Below, piece by piece: positions 10,904 to 23,329 of a stretch of DNA of 64,000 nt. The stretch comes from Ophiura sarsii. Lineage: Eukaryota; Echinodermata; Ophiuroidea; Amphilepidida; Ophiuridae. The notes beneath the pieces were generated by a model. That model had not been told where the DNA came from. It was given only the letters and a program-made list of their open reading frames with translations, and searched no databases. Numbering within the stretch: the first letter of the stretch is position 1; the number at the start of each line of letters is the position of its first letter. The stretch is from assembly GCA_035610835.1 (NCBI GenBank), contig CM069447.1, positions 61,945,048 to 62,009,047 on the forward strand. Reading direction: 5' to 3'. The translations under genes and the position numbers were made by a program.

Positions 10904-13900
10904 GTTACCTACAAATACATGTTTTGTTAAATCTCACTTTCGGGGAAGAATTCGCATGAGGTAGAGTAATTTGTGCTGTAAGGAAGCCTAAATATATTAA
11001 ATACTTAAATGCATTGTCCCCATTCAAGTTGATTTTTTGATAAAGCTGTTAGAAATTTTAAAAGCGGAAACGATCGGTTTGGTAAAAAATATGCATTACC
11101 TCCGAATACCTATTTAAAACACTGCCATTTTTATATAAACACAGATTAGTGAATGATATCTATAGAATAAGCGAAGTGTGATACAATGTACATGTGTGCC
11201 AAGTTTTATCATTTTGAAGGTAACATTTTTTTGAAATATCAGCAATAAAAGGCTGTATTCGTAGGCAAATTTGAAATATGAACTGTTACCTTCAAATACA
11301 AATAACGATACCGTGGTACTTCCCTCTGTTGTTACATACCGTACTTGTATCGACTGGAATAAAGTAGAAATGTGCGCTGCGTTCGGCAAGCAACAGAGAA
11401 GATTTGCATCAATCTTTCAGCTTTTGTAAGTAACTTTTCACAAAATTCTGTACTTTGTGTACAAGTGCATCAATAATATGTTGTTGTCTTAAAAGTTGAT
11501 TGTATATAGCCTCCTTCTGTCTCAATCTTATTACTCCTATTAGTGTAGTTTTTTATGCTATTCACGTAAAGACATCCTCTGACAGTTGATTTAAATTACA
11601 ATAGGGGTGATTAATGTTTATATAAATATTCAGTAACAGCATCTCGTGCATGACTTCATGTTGTATTCGGAGGTAACATGTATATGTAGGCAACATTCAA
11701 TAATATACATGGTGCATATTGGGCCTAAACTATCTTATTTTACATAAAAGCAGTGCGCAATCATACAATCTGACTGGATATATTATTATATTTATATTTG
11801 GAGGGAAAAAAATAATATTCCCTTATTAAACGAAAATGGGAGGTGTTGATTCAAATAAAATGCCTGGTGTAATCACACTGTTTTTGCCTAGAACATATTT
11901 TTTGTTGGTGTTAGAGTGAATGAATGATATGTATATCCATATATTGCATGTTGATCGTCTTAAAATGGATACATTTAGACATAACATCCATGAAATATCG
12001 GTTTCATAATCAATATTTTCATATTCCATTTTGTATTCGTAGGTAACTTATATATTAGTTAATGAGCATGGTACAATTCCTGTATTGTTTATCGCTTTCA
12101 TTCGCACCTAATATTATGTAAATATTAAGTAGGAATGTATGAGACGGAAATAATATGGTTTGGTGCGGAATATTGTTTTAAACCAGCTTGTCGATATGTA
12201 TGTGTAGTTAACCAATTTCCCCTGTAATTGCGGAGCAGTGACTACTGAGGTACATAATATTGGCCATTATTGTTGTTGTATTTGAAAATGGAATTCATGT
12301 GTAACAAATATAAAATAACTTGCTTCATTTTTGCTGTGGTAGGTTGTGTAATGTCACCGAAACGTATTTTAAGTGAACAAGAAATTACGTAAAACCTTTT
12401 CCTTTATTTTTAAAGGTGGGAGGGAATCAAGGGTAGGCCTAACTTCTTTCAGTCTCAAATCAAAAGTTGCTCATGAATAATGCTTCCAGCATTTATTAAT
12501 TAGTGAAATTGAACTAAGCAGTGGTTGATTTTAAAAGAAAATCATAATGAAAGGCACATGCCCGACAATATCTCTGTCGAGGCAAACCGTATTAGATTAG
12601 TGTTGTTAAATCAAACAACATTGAATTTCTAAACATAAAATTCCTATTTTGTCTACATCTGACAAAATATATTATATTGGTGATTCTATGTCTCTTCCTC
12701 CGGTTGAAACTCGATAAAAACTGACTATGTACAACATTTAGAATGATACAGATTCCAAACTAGGCAATTATATCTTAATTCTAATCTGACAACTGAATGT
12801 CTTGCTGAAAGTTGTATACGTGCTTTATTCCGTTGTGGACTGAAAGGCAGAATGTTTGAATGTTATAGACTTTGAACATGTTCGGCTCACATAAAACTTA
12901 TATATTATATAGGCCTAAGGTCTGATATGAAATTATTTTAAAGTATATATTAAATGAATCAAAAAGCGATCTGGCTTTCGTGTTTAAAACAGCTGTTCAA
13001 AATGATAACTTCCACTTGCCTCCTTTATTTAGAACAAATTGAGGAAGGCAACCAGTTGTTTTATTGCTTAAAACAGATAACCTGACATTCAAGACTATGA
13101 GTTACAGGCAAATCAAACTGTTTGATTAAAGGAAACCACTCGCTTTCTAATAAAAGATGGCTCGGTGAACTATTCAATAGTTGATTCGATCCAATATTTT
13201 GGATTCACACGGAAACTGAAACGATTCTTAACATTCTAGAATGTCCTATATAATAAACAAAGAGTAATTATGTTCTATTAGATATAATTCATCCTCGCGA
13301 CATGAGAGACCCGATGAACTAACTACACACAGAATACAACAAGAACCACTAAACTTGTTAAGTAGAGATTACAAGGCTGAATTATCAGATGTTTCTAATA
13401 ATTTAAATGTGTCTTACATGTACATGTATGTGCTTAATTTTTGTCATGTTTAGTTTTAATGATGAACATGTTTTTACCAAATTAGATCAATAATAATATT
13501 ATTATTACTAGCGAGTTGATTGATTGTTTAACTATACCTTTACACAATTTCAACACAGTACGATATGTATATTGTCATCATCTTGCCTTAAATCAGATAT
13601 TAAATATACTTACACACTTCTGACTGTTTTGTAGAAGATAAACGCACATTCTTAATAATTGAAAGTCAAGCAAGAAAGACACTATAAACAAAATTGGATG
13701 GTCAGATACGTTAGCATAATAAAACATTTTATGCCATAATTATCATGTGTAAAAGGTTAACCAAATTAGGGGATCAAGAAAAATAACAGTATATGTCTAT
13801 CACTAGTGAGGTTATTGATGCTTAGGGTGTTTTCTTTTATATCGTAGAAATAGGAACATGGTTTATTTATATTATTTTAATGTTTATTTGGTTATTCTTG

Positions 13901-14840
13901 CTGTTCTATTCAAATGTTGAATATTACGCAATTCTGATTGTTTTGTAAAAGCAGCGCTGAGCGCACATTCTTATATATACTTATAAAGTCAAGTAAGACA
14001 CCATTTTGATACGACATTCCCCCTCACACGTGATTCAGGGCATTCAGTTTGCCCTTAAACCTATGTTAAATCAACGAATCCAACTGTTCTTAGTCAATTA
14101 AGTTGAAGTTGAGAACAAATGTGTTACCTACGAATACTTTGATAATTGCAATGTAAGCTACCGTGTTTTAAGTCTTAACATGTTTTTCTCTTATAGGAAT
14201 GCTTAAAAATGTTGCCTGACATACCGGTATTGTTCATAATAAACCTATTCAAAATTACAACTGACAGTTAGATATTGTATATTTTTTCAACATTAAATTA
14301 ATATTCTAGTATCTATTAAAAGTAAACTCCTGGGAATATGTTCATACTATTAGGATTTAAACATGTTTTAACATGTTTATTTAAAAAAACCAAATATTGT
14401 TAACAACCCTGCATGATTATTTCACCCCAAAATGTAACATATAATAAGTAGAACATTAATTTATTACAGTTTTACTTCTCTTACCTACGTATACATTAAC
14501 TGTTACCTTCGAATACCAAATTTCCACATTCCTCTATGTACTTAGGTTTTGGGCGCATGCTCTTTGAGGTACATGAAAACAAATGTTCATTAACATCATC
14601 TTGGTGAAAGTACACAAAGTGACTCAACCTCATGTTTAAAGTATTGAGAGCCTGAAAATGCTACCTAACTGTGTGAATCTAAAATGTAAAACAAAATGAG
14701 CACCTGGACAAATATGATCACTTTCTATCAGCATTAGCATCTTCTGAATACAAAACAATCACAAATTTGAATGAAATATGTAAAAAGGTGGAATAATTAT
14801 CACTTAATCAAAATATGGGACTTGTATTTGTAGGTAACAT
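10904..14840. repeat. Cluster of a 17-bp dispersed motif, TGTTACCTWCGAATACA
   Basis: Matches with few mismatches lie at 10904-10919 (+), 11095-11110 (+), 11211-11225 (-, partial), 11254-11269 (-), 11284-11300 (+), 11662-11678 (-), 12032-12048 (-), 14122-14138 (+), 14480-14495 (+), 14501-14517 (+) and 14824-14840 (-). The flanks of the copies do not match each other, so this is not a longer repeat. No gene is present in this interval. The short frames at 11114-11389 and 11826-12029 simply overlap motif copies. Confidence 0.75.
12049..14121. other. Low-copy DNA between motif copies
   Basis: AT-rich, with no recognisable coding sequence. A diverged direct duplication is visible: 13610-13690 resembles 13920-14003, with CACATTCTTA...AAGTCAAG(C/T)AAG as the clearest shared block. 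Confidence 0.45.
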
Positions 14841-15068
14841 TGAGAAGTGTACCTTCAACTTCATCATTCCGCCACGTGGTCAATTGGAAAGATTAGTGAT
14901 GGCACTTTTTCCCCATACAAGCTTAATATGTTGACTTTGAGTGGGGAAAAGGAATAAGAGATCTAAGCATTTTGAAACTGGACCCTAAAAATCTAGCCGT
15001 GGACACTTTTCGTTGGATTCGACCAAATAATCACCTGCTGCTCACAATAATAAAAGAAGAGTCTAAAA

Positions 15069-15207
15069 CACTTTCCATGCGGCTATTATGTTACCATATA
15101 CAAAACAGATTCCACATATGGTAATGACATTTAACTTTTTTGACACTTTTGAAACAGTTTGTGACATTTTGGAATGTCGTCTGCAGACGCCTGCCGCATG
15201 GAAAGTG
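15069..15207. mobile_element. Short MITE of the CRCTTTCCAYGCGGC family (TTAA type)
   Basis: Left end CACTTTCCATGCGGCTATTA and right end CCGCATGGAAAGTG are inverted repeats. TTAA follows at 15208-15211; the left TTAA is mutated (TAAA). It shares GGAATGTCGTCTGCAG and CTGCCGCAT with the intact-flanked copy at 50891-51128, which supports the boundaries. Confidence 0.8.
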
Positions 15208-15211
15208 TTAA

Positions 15212-16027
15212 GAATTTTCTTGATGTTGACAATAGGTGCTTTTGTACACTTTGTTAATTAATCCAGTTATTTATCTATTCGTTTACTTCCTTTCTACACA
15301 AGATTCCAATTTAATTTTTTCTTATAGTTTATAATTTGTTCTGCGGCCGGTACTTTATTCACCTTGTGCGAACTAAAACAGGTCAAACCATAAATCGGTC
15401 ACTGTGAAATTAATTTGTACCTGGTAATCTAAATTCCTAACTTGAACAGTCATTTATGCCTATGAAGAGGTGTTTAAACCGTGGATGATTAAATGTAAAC
15501 AGCTCTTTATTTCGTTTATTTCATTTATCATAATACTATCTATTCATATTCTTGACCTAAATTATTGAATAAGCCATAATATGCTTCATTGCAGTACGAG
15601 TGAAGGACGCCCTAGCATTTGTAGCATATAAGTAAGACATTTTCCATTAACGGTGATCGCAATCATTCGTCCTCAATTTGTATTCTAGTCTGTTCTACGG
15701 ACTCGACCAACTAATTTAAAAAAAGTTTAAAAAAAAAAGAATGAATGAATTCGTGGAAGGATTTGAATTTTCATTGATAAGTTTTCGCAACACACTTTCA
15801 GTACCAATATTTATTACCGTTTTTTTAAAGCATGCAAGCCATACAGGTGCGAGCGAAACAGACATAAGTAACAGTTTTCTATACAGCTTTTCAATACAGA
15901 CGATCATCCCTGCTTTTCATAATCTCTGGCTTAACACAAGTCCACGTCCACCTACAATCTCAAATTGACAGGGGACATACAGTAATAATGTATTTATGTC
16001 AGCATTTTCTATCGGTGAAGCAACATG
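15212..16027. other. Low-copy DNA
   Basis: Opposite-strand open frames at 15716-15968 coexist because this patch is short of stop codons. Neither resembles a known protein. No repeat boundary is seen. Confidence 0.4.
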
Positions 16028-17856
16028 CAGGGTGAGTAAAAAGAACGGGCACTACTTATTGGAATGCGTCAAGAGAATATCAGGACTTGTATAGGCCATA
16101 CAAAACACGTTTGTCTCTGAAGAAACCCGAAAAAGGCTATGCTAAATGCGGTATCTCTTTTTTTAAAACATGAGACGGGCTCTGTGAAGCAAGAAAATGA
16201 AGCTGATATGGTACTTCACAATGTGAAATTAAAATTTTAAGAAGCATATTCCAAGATATCACCGGAGTCAGTTGTTTTTCTTGAGTTTAAATCTGTTTTA
16301 ATTTTATTTGAAAAACCCTCACACCATCAATTTCAAAAGTTCAAGAAAAAAAGGGAAATCAAGTTATGCGGTAAAATGTGAATCTTAAAAGCTACGCGCG
16401 CGGTTTCCGATATAAAACTTTTTTTTAATTAAACATAATTAACAGTGTTAGAAAGATAATTTAGCTAGCTTCAATTAAAAAAATAAAATATTCGAAATTG
16501 ATCATTGCGTTAATATTTCACAATAATTTTAGTGGAGCCCGCCCTCTATTTTAAAGCCAATCCACAGAATGACAAAGATCGTGCCACATTTCATTCTATC
16601 GGTGTTTGTAAAACACGTACGACACGTAGCCTACGCGTACGTACGTACGTACGGTACATGTACATAATACTGTTCATTATGATCGTACATCATGAATAAT
16701 GTATTAAATGATTATTATAACAATTCTCCCAACCACACCTATTTCAGCGGCAGATTGGTTTGATTATGCGCGATGTCACGCAAGCTCCAATACAACAGTC
16801 TGAACCAACGGCATAGTAAACGGGCAATCACATCACCGTAAATCAGCGAATTTCTCTATAATTGTTATTGATATTGCAATGTGTACTCACACTCCCTCCG
16901 CAAGTGTTGCGATTTTGATACTGCTATTCGTAACATGTGGAGATCCCACCGGGAGTAGTGAAACTGCCTAACATGTTTTAATGGGGAGGGGGCACCCCGA
17001 CAAAGGATGAGGGAGCGCTTGGCCAGCAGAACGTTTTTGAAAGCGCCTCAATGTGAAGACAAATTGCGAAGGAGCGCTTGCTCCGCCAGTACCGTCAATG
17101 ACCTTTAACCTATTCGGGGTCACTTCGAAACCCTGATAAAAAACATCGGTTAAATTTGACGGTCCTAGGCCTTGCTAAGCATTATTGGTCAGTGACACAA
17201 CCCGGGTGACACAAAGACACAAATATTTCCCGGGCTAATAAAAGCACGGAACAACATGAACATGATGAAACACTCCCGAGTACGAGTCACTATTTGCATA
17301 CTTTGGCGAACATGTGACAGTGCTCATTTTATTTAGGCTCCGATCCGTACATGCCTAACCTATAACAGGTATCGTGGCGACACAATAAAAATGAATTTGG
17401 GGATCAGCGAAATGCGGGCGCGCAGATCATTATCATGATTTATGCATAGACTCTTCACACGTTGGGAGAATTTACAGAGTATGTACCGTACGTACGTTCG
17501 TACGCGTACGTGTCGTACGTGTTTTACAAACACCGGTCATTCTATTCAATTGCCGCGCACTTTCTTAAATCAGCCAGTCATGACAAATACAGTGAATTAT
17601 CGCGATCCCGTGGATTGGCCCGAAAAAAAGAGGTTTACTAAAATTGATACAGCATTATAATGCAATGACCGATTTCGAACATTCTTGTTTTTAATTAAAG
17701 CTAATATATTTATATTTATTACATTCTTGTTTTTAATTAAAGCTAATTAAATAATCTCTCTATCTATGTTATTGATATTGAATTTAAACGCCTGAAATGT
17801 TCTCAATGCCTTGAGGAATAACACAAAGGTGCCTGTTTTATATTTGACTCACCCTG
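16028..17856. mobile_element. Long foldback element with CAGGGTGAGT ends (Tc1/mariner-like)
   Basis: Left end CAGGGTGAGTAAAAAG at 16028 pairs with the right end CTCACCCTG at 17849-17856, followed by TA (17857-17858). The left TA is degraded to TG. Internal arms pair over long distances: GGTGTTTGTAAAACACGTAC at about 16602 with its complement at 17517-17537, flanked by CGTACGTACG blocks, and GCCAATCCAC at about 16556 with GTGGATTGGC at 17610. No transposase frame survives. Confidence 0.75.
17681..17750. repeat. Short tandem duplication within the foldback arm
   Basis: ATTCTTGTTTTTAATTAAAG + CTAAT occurs twice, about 43 bp apart, inside the right arm of the 16028-17856 element. Confidence 0.7.
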
Positions 17857-17858
17857 TA

Positions 17859-19266
17859 CTGTATACATAAGCTCCATTTTAAAAGGAAACTCATCCGCCA
17901 TGTCCTGCACTTAGACACATGCGTCAATACAGCACACAAGCGCCATGAAAAATAAATCGATCGATATTTCGTAAATAAAATGGTGAATGTCCTTGCTTAT
18001 TTTTCGGTTTGGGACATTTGCCGGTGTTGTTAACATGTGTTGATACCATGGTAATATCGGCTATTGTAAACAATGTGGGTTAAAATGAACAAGGCTTATT
18101 CTATGATAATTTTATCTTTCCCTTGAGAGGTCCATATCGGAGCGCTTTGCATTCGAAACTCTAGCGAGTGTCATCATCAGAGCAAATGATTATTACCTAA
18201 AAGGTTTATACCTTATATACACTGTAGGGCGTGGTCGAGAAGTGCAAGTCATCAATAAGATTGACAACTGTCATGTATAAACAATAGGAAGAAAATAGGA
18301 TAATGGTCAGTTACACATCGGTACTACCAAGTAGTTTCAATTCAAGGTTTATTCTAGATCGGATGAATGATATTTAAGTGATCCTTTTTTACCTGTTTTC
18401 AGCCAATGATATACACTTTAAAATCAGATGGTAAAACCAAATCCACCATTGGCTGTTAAGCAAAGTGCACGTGCGCCGTAAAGAAGTAGTTATATTTGTC
18501 TTGAGGTAAACAAGGGCTTTTGACTGCATTTTAATCATATTATATGGTTGATTATTCGTGTGTCACGCGACCTTCTATTTGATTGTCTATTGAAAAGCGT
18601 GATCCTGATTTGGGTTGCCTAGTAAATAAGTTTAAAGAAACACACACGTGCGTCACATAGCACGACGAGCGCAGTAAAAGTAGATCCATTGATAAGAGGT
18701 AACATATGGAGGCGTATTGATTTGGTATTCGATCATAAAGTATAATGATAGCCATCAAAATATGTCAGCTGAACTACTTACTTACTACGCAGTCAACTTG
18801 AATAATCAGCACCAATTTGCCAGATTTACGAAAATGTCTATAACAGAAAAAAGTTGTCAACCTATGATAGCAACAGTATACATTTTTGGAAAGCTTGTAA
18901 CTAGGGGAATTCAGAAATGCAGTTTAGATCAGGGAAGGGTATACATCCTTAAAAATAACTTCTGAAAATGCTAATAATATATAAAATAAAAATGGGAGAT
19001 ATTCACTAGCCGGTATACCGACGTAGCTAACTTTGACAATGATAATCTGATGGGTAATTGCATGAGGTCTTCAAATATGTCAAGTAAATAATGACAGGGT
19101 AGGTATAAAAAACATACCGTATGGATCTTAAACAAAAATAATAACATTTTTTCCGAACATTGTGAAACATACCATTTTAGCATTTGGTCCTACCCTAATT
19201 TCAATGGCATAGGTCTATTTGCATTCCTCATGCAATTTCCTTTCAGAAATGTATACTCTTACTACC
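17859..19266. other. Low-copy DNA
   Basis: No gene is recognised. Short open frames at 18552-18758, 18717-18965 and 18971-19183 lie on both strands and have no family resemblance. Confidence 0.4.
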
Positions 19267-19270
19267 TTAA

Positions 19271-19323
19271 GGGGTATACAAGCAAATTCAGAGTGGATAT
19301 GTGCCTTGACGCTATTATTCTAA

Positions 19324-19359
<36 letters not shown>

Positions 19360-20092
19360 GGATACTTATTATTATCGCTGCTTCTCTGAATATATCAGAG
19401 AAGCAGCGAATACTATTTACCTGGAGAGATATATCTGGATGTTAATATTATTCCGACGTTTCTCTGATATTCGAAATATACACAATTGCTCGCAGAACGT
19501 AGACTACACTATCATGACTATAGTTTAATAAGTTCCAAATTTGCGAGAAATATTCGGTTTAAGCTCTCCGCGCGCAAAAGTAACCAAGCATACGCGCGAA
19601 AATATGGCCACGCGCACGCGCACAGGTCGCGCACAGGTCGCGCACATGATGCACAGTGCGCTAGTTGCCTTTCATTCGCGCCATTCGTGATTTTTTTACC
19701 TCCAAAATCGTAAAAATCACATTTTTGGTAAAAAAAATCACATTTTAGGTATTTTTTTTTTCTTTTTTGGCTTTTGGCCTATAATTCAAAAACAAACAAA
19801 AAGATAATAATAAATTAAAAAAATACACCTCCTAGGGAATTTGATTAGGATTATAACAAACTAGTATTTCAAAATTTGACAAAATATATTTTGAGTTATC
19901 GTGCACGAACCTAAAATGGGTCAAAAAACATGTTTTTTATAATTTTTTCAAAAATGGTCAATTTCATGTTCATGGTTGGATTTATTGAACCTTTTCCTTC
20001 AAGAAAATGTATACTTTTATATAGATTAAATGAATATGGTAAGAAGTTATACGGCAGTTTTACGGAGGCTGTACCCGAGAGTCCACACCCCC
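19271..20092. mobile_element. Possible TTAA-flanked element related to the 5304 foldback
   Basis: TTAA at 19267-19270 is followed by GGGGTATACAAGC, and TTAA at 20093-20096 is preceded by ACACCCCC. Near the right end, AAAATGTATACTTTTATA with a diverged TTGGATT upstream resembles the right half of the 5304-5958 element. The ends pair weakly, so this is tentative. Confidence 0.35.
19322..19408. repeat. (ATT)n microsatellite and perfect 14-bp hairpin
   Basis: A run of ATT triplets at about 19322-19358 is followed by CGCTGCTTCTCTGA - ATATA - TCAGAGAAGCAGCG at 19376-19408. The stem pairs perfectly with a 5-nt loop. Confidence 0.85.
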
Positions 20093-20096
20093 TTAA

Positions 20097-20699
20097 GGCG
20101 TTGGCATTTATTCGTAATGAATATTTTTACCTTTTACTTTTGTCTTTATTTTTGTAACAAATGACGTTGTTTAATCAGTTAAAACAATGGCAATTTAATT
20201 TATACTATACAAATGCTTTTTTCCCTCTGAAATATGACATTTGAATTAATTGCAATTTAATAATAGAGAAATGTACGGCTTTTCATGAAGCACGGTGCGG
20301 CGGACGGCGGATCCCGACGGGTTGGTTTTTTCGTGCTACCTGTGTGTTCTTACGATACCAGCATGTGACCAGGAGTCTTTTGCGACAATGATTTTTCGTG
20401 ACCGGCATCGTCTGGTTATTGGTGAGAAAGTCAATATACAGATGATATTTAACAGATATGTAAACTCTTCCTTATTCAGGCATTCGAGATTAAGGTAAAG
20501 AATGGCAAATATGGTGATACTAGTTAGCGTGAATAAAAGGATATTAACACCGGCAGCGACTAGGCTCCGCTATTATCCGGTGGGAGATTCCTCCGGATAA
20601 ATGCGGATTCTCAATAGAAACACGCTATTAGATCTATTTAAAAATAGAGCTCAATTTAAAGGGGCACTAAGAGATACGTATGGGAGTGCGCCCTCATTT
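20097..20699. other. Low-copy DNA
   Basis: I see no gene or bounded repeat here. Confidence 0.4.
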
Positions 20700-20960
20700 T
20701 TTTCTGGAAATCAGGTTTTTGCACTTACGTATAATACTTAGGCATAATATTAACTACCATCTGAAACCGTTGACCTTAATTCGCTGTCTATCATGTGAGA
20801 TGTCAAGATTTGGCAAATTCGATGTAGATCACATCGATATTATCAGCAATCACTCACAACATAACTTGCTTCCAACCAAATTTCCATCTAGCGCCATTGT
20901 TCAACCGTTTTCCTATTTATCCATACACTTCAAGGTTTCTATGTACTTTATCTATTGAAA
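20700..20960. repeat. Dispersed repeat, inverted copy of 8295-8800
   Basis: The reverse complement matches 8296-8336 and 8614-8795 over nearly its whole length (GATCTACATCGAA, CATGATAGACAGCGA, CCTAAGTATTA). It lacks the LINE fragment present in the other copy and so serves as the empty site. Confidence 0.7.
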
Positions 20961-21009
20961 CAATTCCCTTTTTTTACAAATTTGTCTTGGCAATCTCTGA
21001 ATGCCCAAT

Positions 21010-22440
21010 AAATAATTTTATTGACATATATTCCTGTATTTGTACAAACACTTTCTAATAAGCGCATACACGATCACGAGCGCAATAAAAGTAGATCGCC
21101 TGATAACAGTAAACCAGAGCGCGTTTAGATTGGTTTTAAAGATGGAAGATTAAACAGCGACAAGTGTAATCTGACAATCTTGTCTGTTTAGATTCTATTT
21201 TCAGAAAGCAGAATTTATATGGTTGATAAGGCGACAAAAAAACACTGTCCTACGGACCTCTCAGGTAGGGTCGGTCGGTCTGGCGTTTTTTCCCAAACAA
21301 ATGTCGGGACATTTTCGAAATTTAAAAACAACAACGACATATTTCAAAATCATTGAAAAAGATCAATTATGTTAACAACAATAAAAGAAAATCTGCAAAA
21401 AATTGGAAACATTTCTTCTTCTTTTATTCTAGGAAAAAAGATCGGTCGTGCCTGTAATACAGATTGGTTCACGTCGTCTTACGTTTACTACGTACAAACA
21501 ACTGGTTACTGGCTACGCTACCATTATCGCAGATAAATCTCCCGAGGCAGCTAAATCTCGCGAGTAAACCCAATTTCTGATATCAAAGGAAATAGAATTG
21601 CATCTCTTTGCAATAATAGACGTTGGCACTTGATTGAGTCAATACTAACATTGTCCCCTTGATTTAAGGTATATAGTCCGTACATAAGAATGATTGGATG
21701 TAGAGTGGAGTGATGAAAATATACTTAAAAGTCAATTTTATTTGGGATTCTAAACGCAACAATATTCCTTTATTGACAGATATCTTCCTGTATGTGTACA
21801 AACACTTTTTAATAAGCGCGCGCATACACGGACGCACCCCAAGTAGGTCGACCGATAACAGCAAACCAGCGCGTTTAGATTGGTTTTAAAGATGGAAGAT
21901 TAAACAGCGACAAATGTGTAATCTGACAATCGTGTCTGTTTAGAAAGCAAAATTGATATGGTTGATAAGGCGACAAAAACTCTGTTCTCCAGACAAACGG
22001 ACCTCTCAGGTAGGGTCGACAATAACAACAATAATGAAAATCTGCAAAAAAATTGCAAACATATCCTTTTTTTTAATTCTAGAAAAAAATGGATCGGTCG
22101 GGCCAGTAAAATAAATTTATTCTCGTTGCCTTACGTATACTACGTACAAACAACTGGCTACGTTTCTATTATCGCAGATAAAACTCCCGAAGCAGATAAA
22201 TATCTCGAGAGAACCCAATTTGAAGTATTATTACGATGTTGTCATGTATATAAATGTTATTCCACCGCTTTTCTGATATCAAATGATTAAATAGAATTGC
22301 ATCTCTTTGCGATAGACTTTGGCACTTGATTGAGTTGAGACTGACATTTCCCCTTAATTGAAAGTGGAGCGATGAAAAGAAACGTAAAAGTCAATTTTAT
22401 TTGGCAGTCTAAAGACAACGTGTATTCAATTGATGTTCTC
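21010..22440. repeat. Two-copy tandem duplication, about 0.7 kb each
   Basis: 21018-21740 and 21768-22440 share GCGCGTTTAGATTGGTTTTA, AAGATGGAAGATTAAACAGC, GGTTGATAAGGCGACAAAAA, GAATTGCATCTCTTTGC and AAAGTCAATTTTATTTGG in the same order, with small indels. The open frame at 21958-22290 lies inside the second copy and is not preserved in the first, which argues against coding. Confidence 0.85.
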
Positions 22441-22982
22441 AACAAGCGACAAGACGACAATTGTCAGTAAGGTGCCTGGTTGAATAGAGTTCAAATGAAA
22501 CATAAAATTTGTTTTTAATCTGAATATAGAGGCCACACCTAAAAAGTCATCCACCAGATGCAAGCGATCAGAGAACCCGCTTTTATGTACATAAAGGGGA
22601 CGAAAAACCCATTTTCTATGGACGAACGGATCTCTCGGAAAGGGGCAGTCAGTCGGGGTTTTTCTCAAAAAAATACCGTAATCACATTTTTGTGAATTTT
22701 CCACAAATGTCAGACATTTCAAAAAGATGAAGAAAAAGACCCACAAACAAAAAAACACAACAAAATCTCCTCAAATTCGACAAACTTGGCCTACTTTTTG
22801 AGAATTGGATATTAGAAGGTCGTTGTTTTTCCGACTGGCATTATTTCGGACTAATCCGAATATCAATAATTATTGGCGGTTTGGAACCATCTTGACGAGC
22901 CAGCTCGGGTGCGTGTCGGTTAATGATTAAACATAGACTTATTTTACAACTGACTTTCAAGATCACCGACTCTAACAAGGTT
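22441..22982. other. Low-copy DNA
   Basis: The sequence near 22600-22690 loosely echoes the CGGACCTCTC(A)GG...GGTCGG block at 21251-21275, suggesting an older third copy. The minus-strand frame 22426-22758 spans this junction and has no recognisable domain. Confidence 0.4.
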
Positions 22983-22990
22983 GCCAGTCA

Positions 22991-23285
22991 GGGCCGTAAG
23001 ACACTTTTTTCAAAGGGGGGGCGTTTTCCCAAAAAAATCACGGAAGATTTTTTTGAGTGAAATATGCGCGCGTAGCGCGCGAAAATTTTCGAATTTGCAC
23101 CTATTTTTTGCACGATCGAGGTACATTTTGGCTCTAAACAAGATTGTAGCAAAGAATATTGCATTTTGGGAAGACAAATGCGCGCGTAGCGCGCGAAATT
23201 TTATCATCTGTGTACAAATTTTCCGGGGAAGATTTTCAAAGGGGGGGCGATCGCCACCATCGCCCCCCCCCCTTCCTACGGGCCT
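22991..23285. mobile_element. hAT-like MITE with 8-bp direct repeats
   Basis: GCCAGTCA occurs directly outside both ends (22983-22990 and 23286-23293). The ends GGGCCGTAAG and, reverse-complemented, AGGCCCGTAGG are similar, with AAAGGGGGGGCG subterminal on both sides. The interior repeats GCGCGCGTAGCGCGCGAAA twice (about 23065 and 23179). Open frames on both strands here follow the palindromic structure and are not genes. Confidence 0.75.
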
Positions 23286-23329
23286 GCCAGTCACATCTAA
23301 TTCCCATCGATTTATAATAGCATAACAAA

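Noticed and set aside
22981..23325. Overlapping plus- and minus-strand frames of 114 and 94 codons
   Set aside because: They coincide with a hAT-like MITE whose inverted and direct repeats (GCGCGCGTAGCGCGCG) create open frames on both strands.
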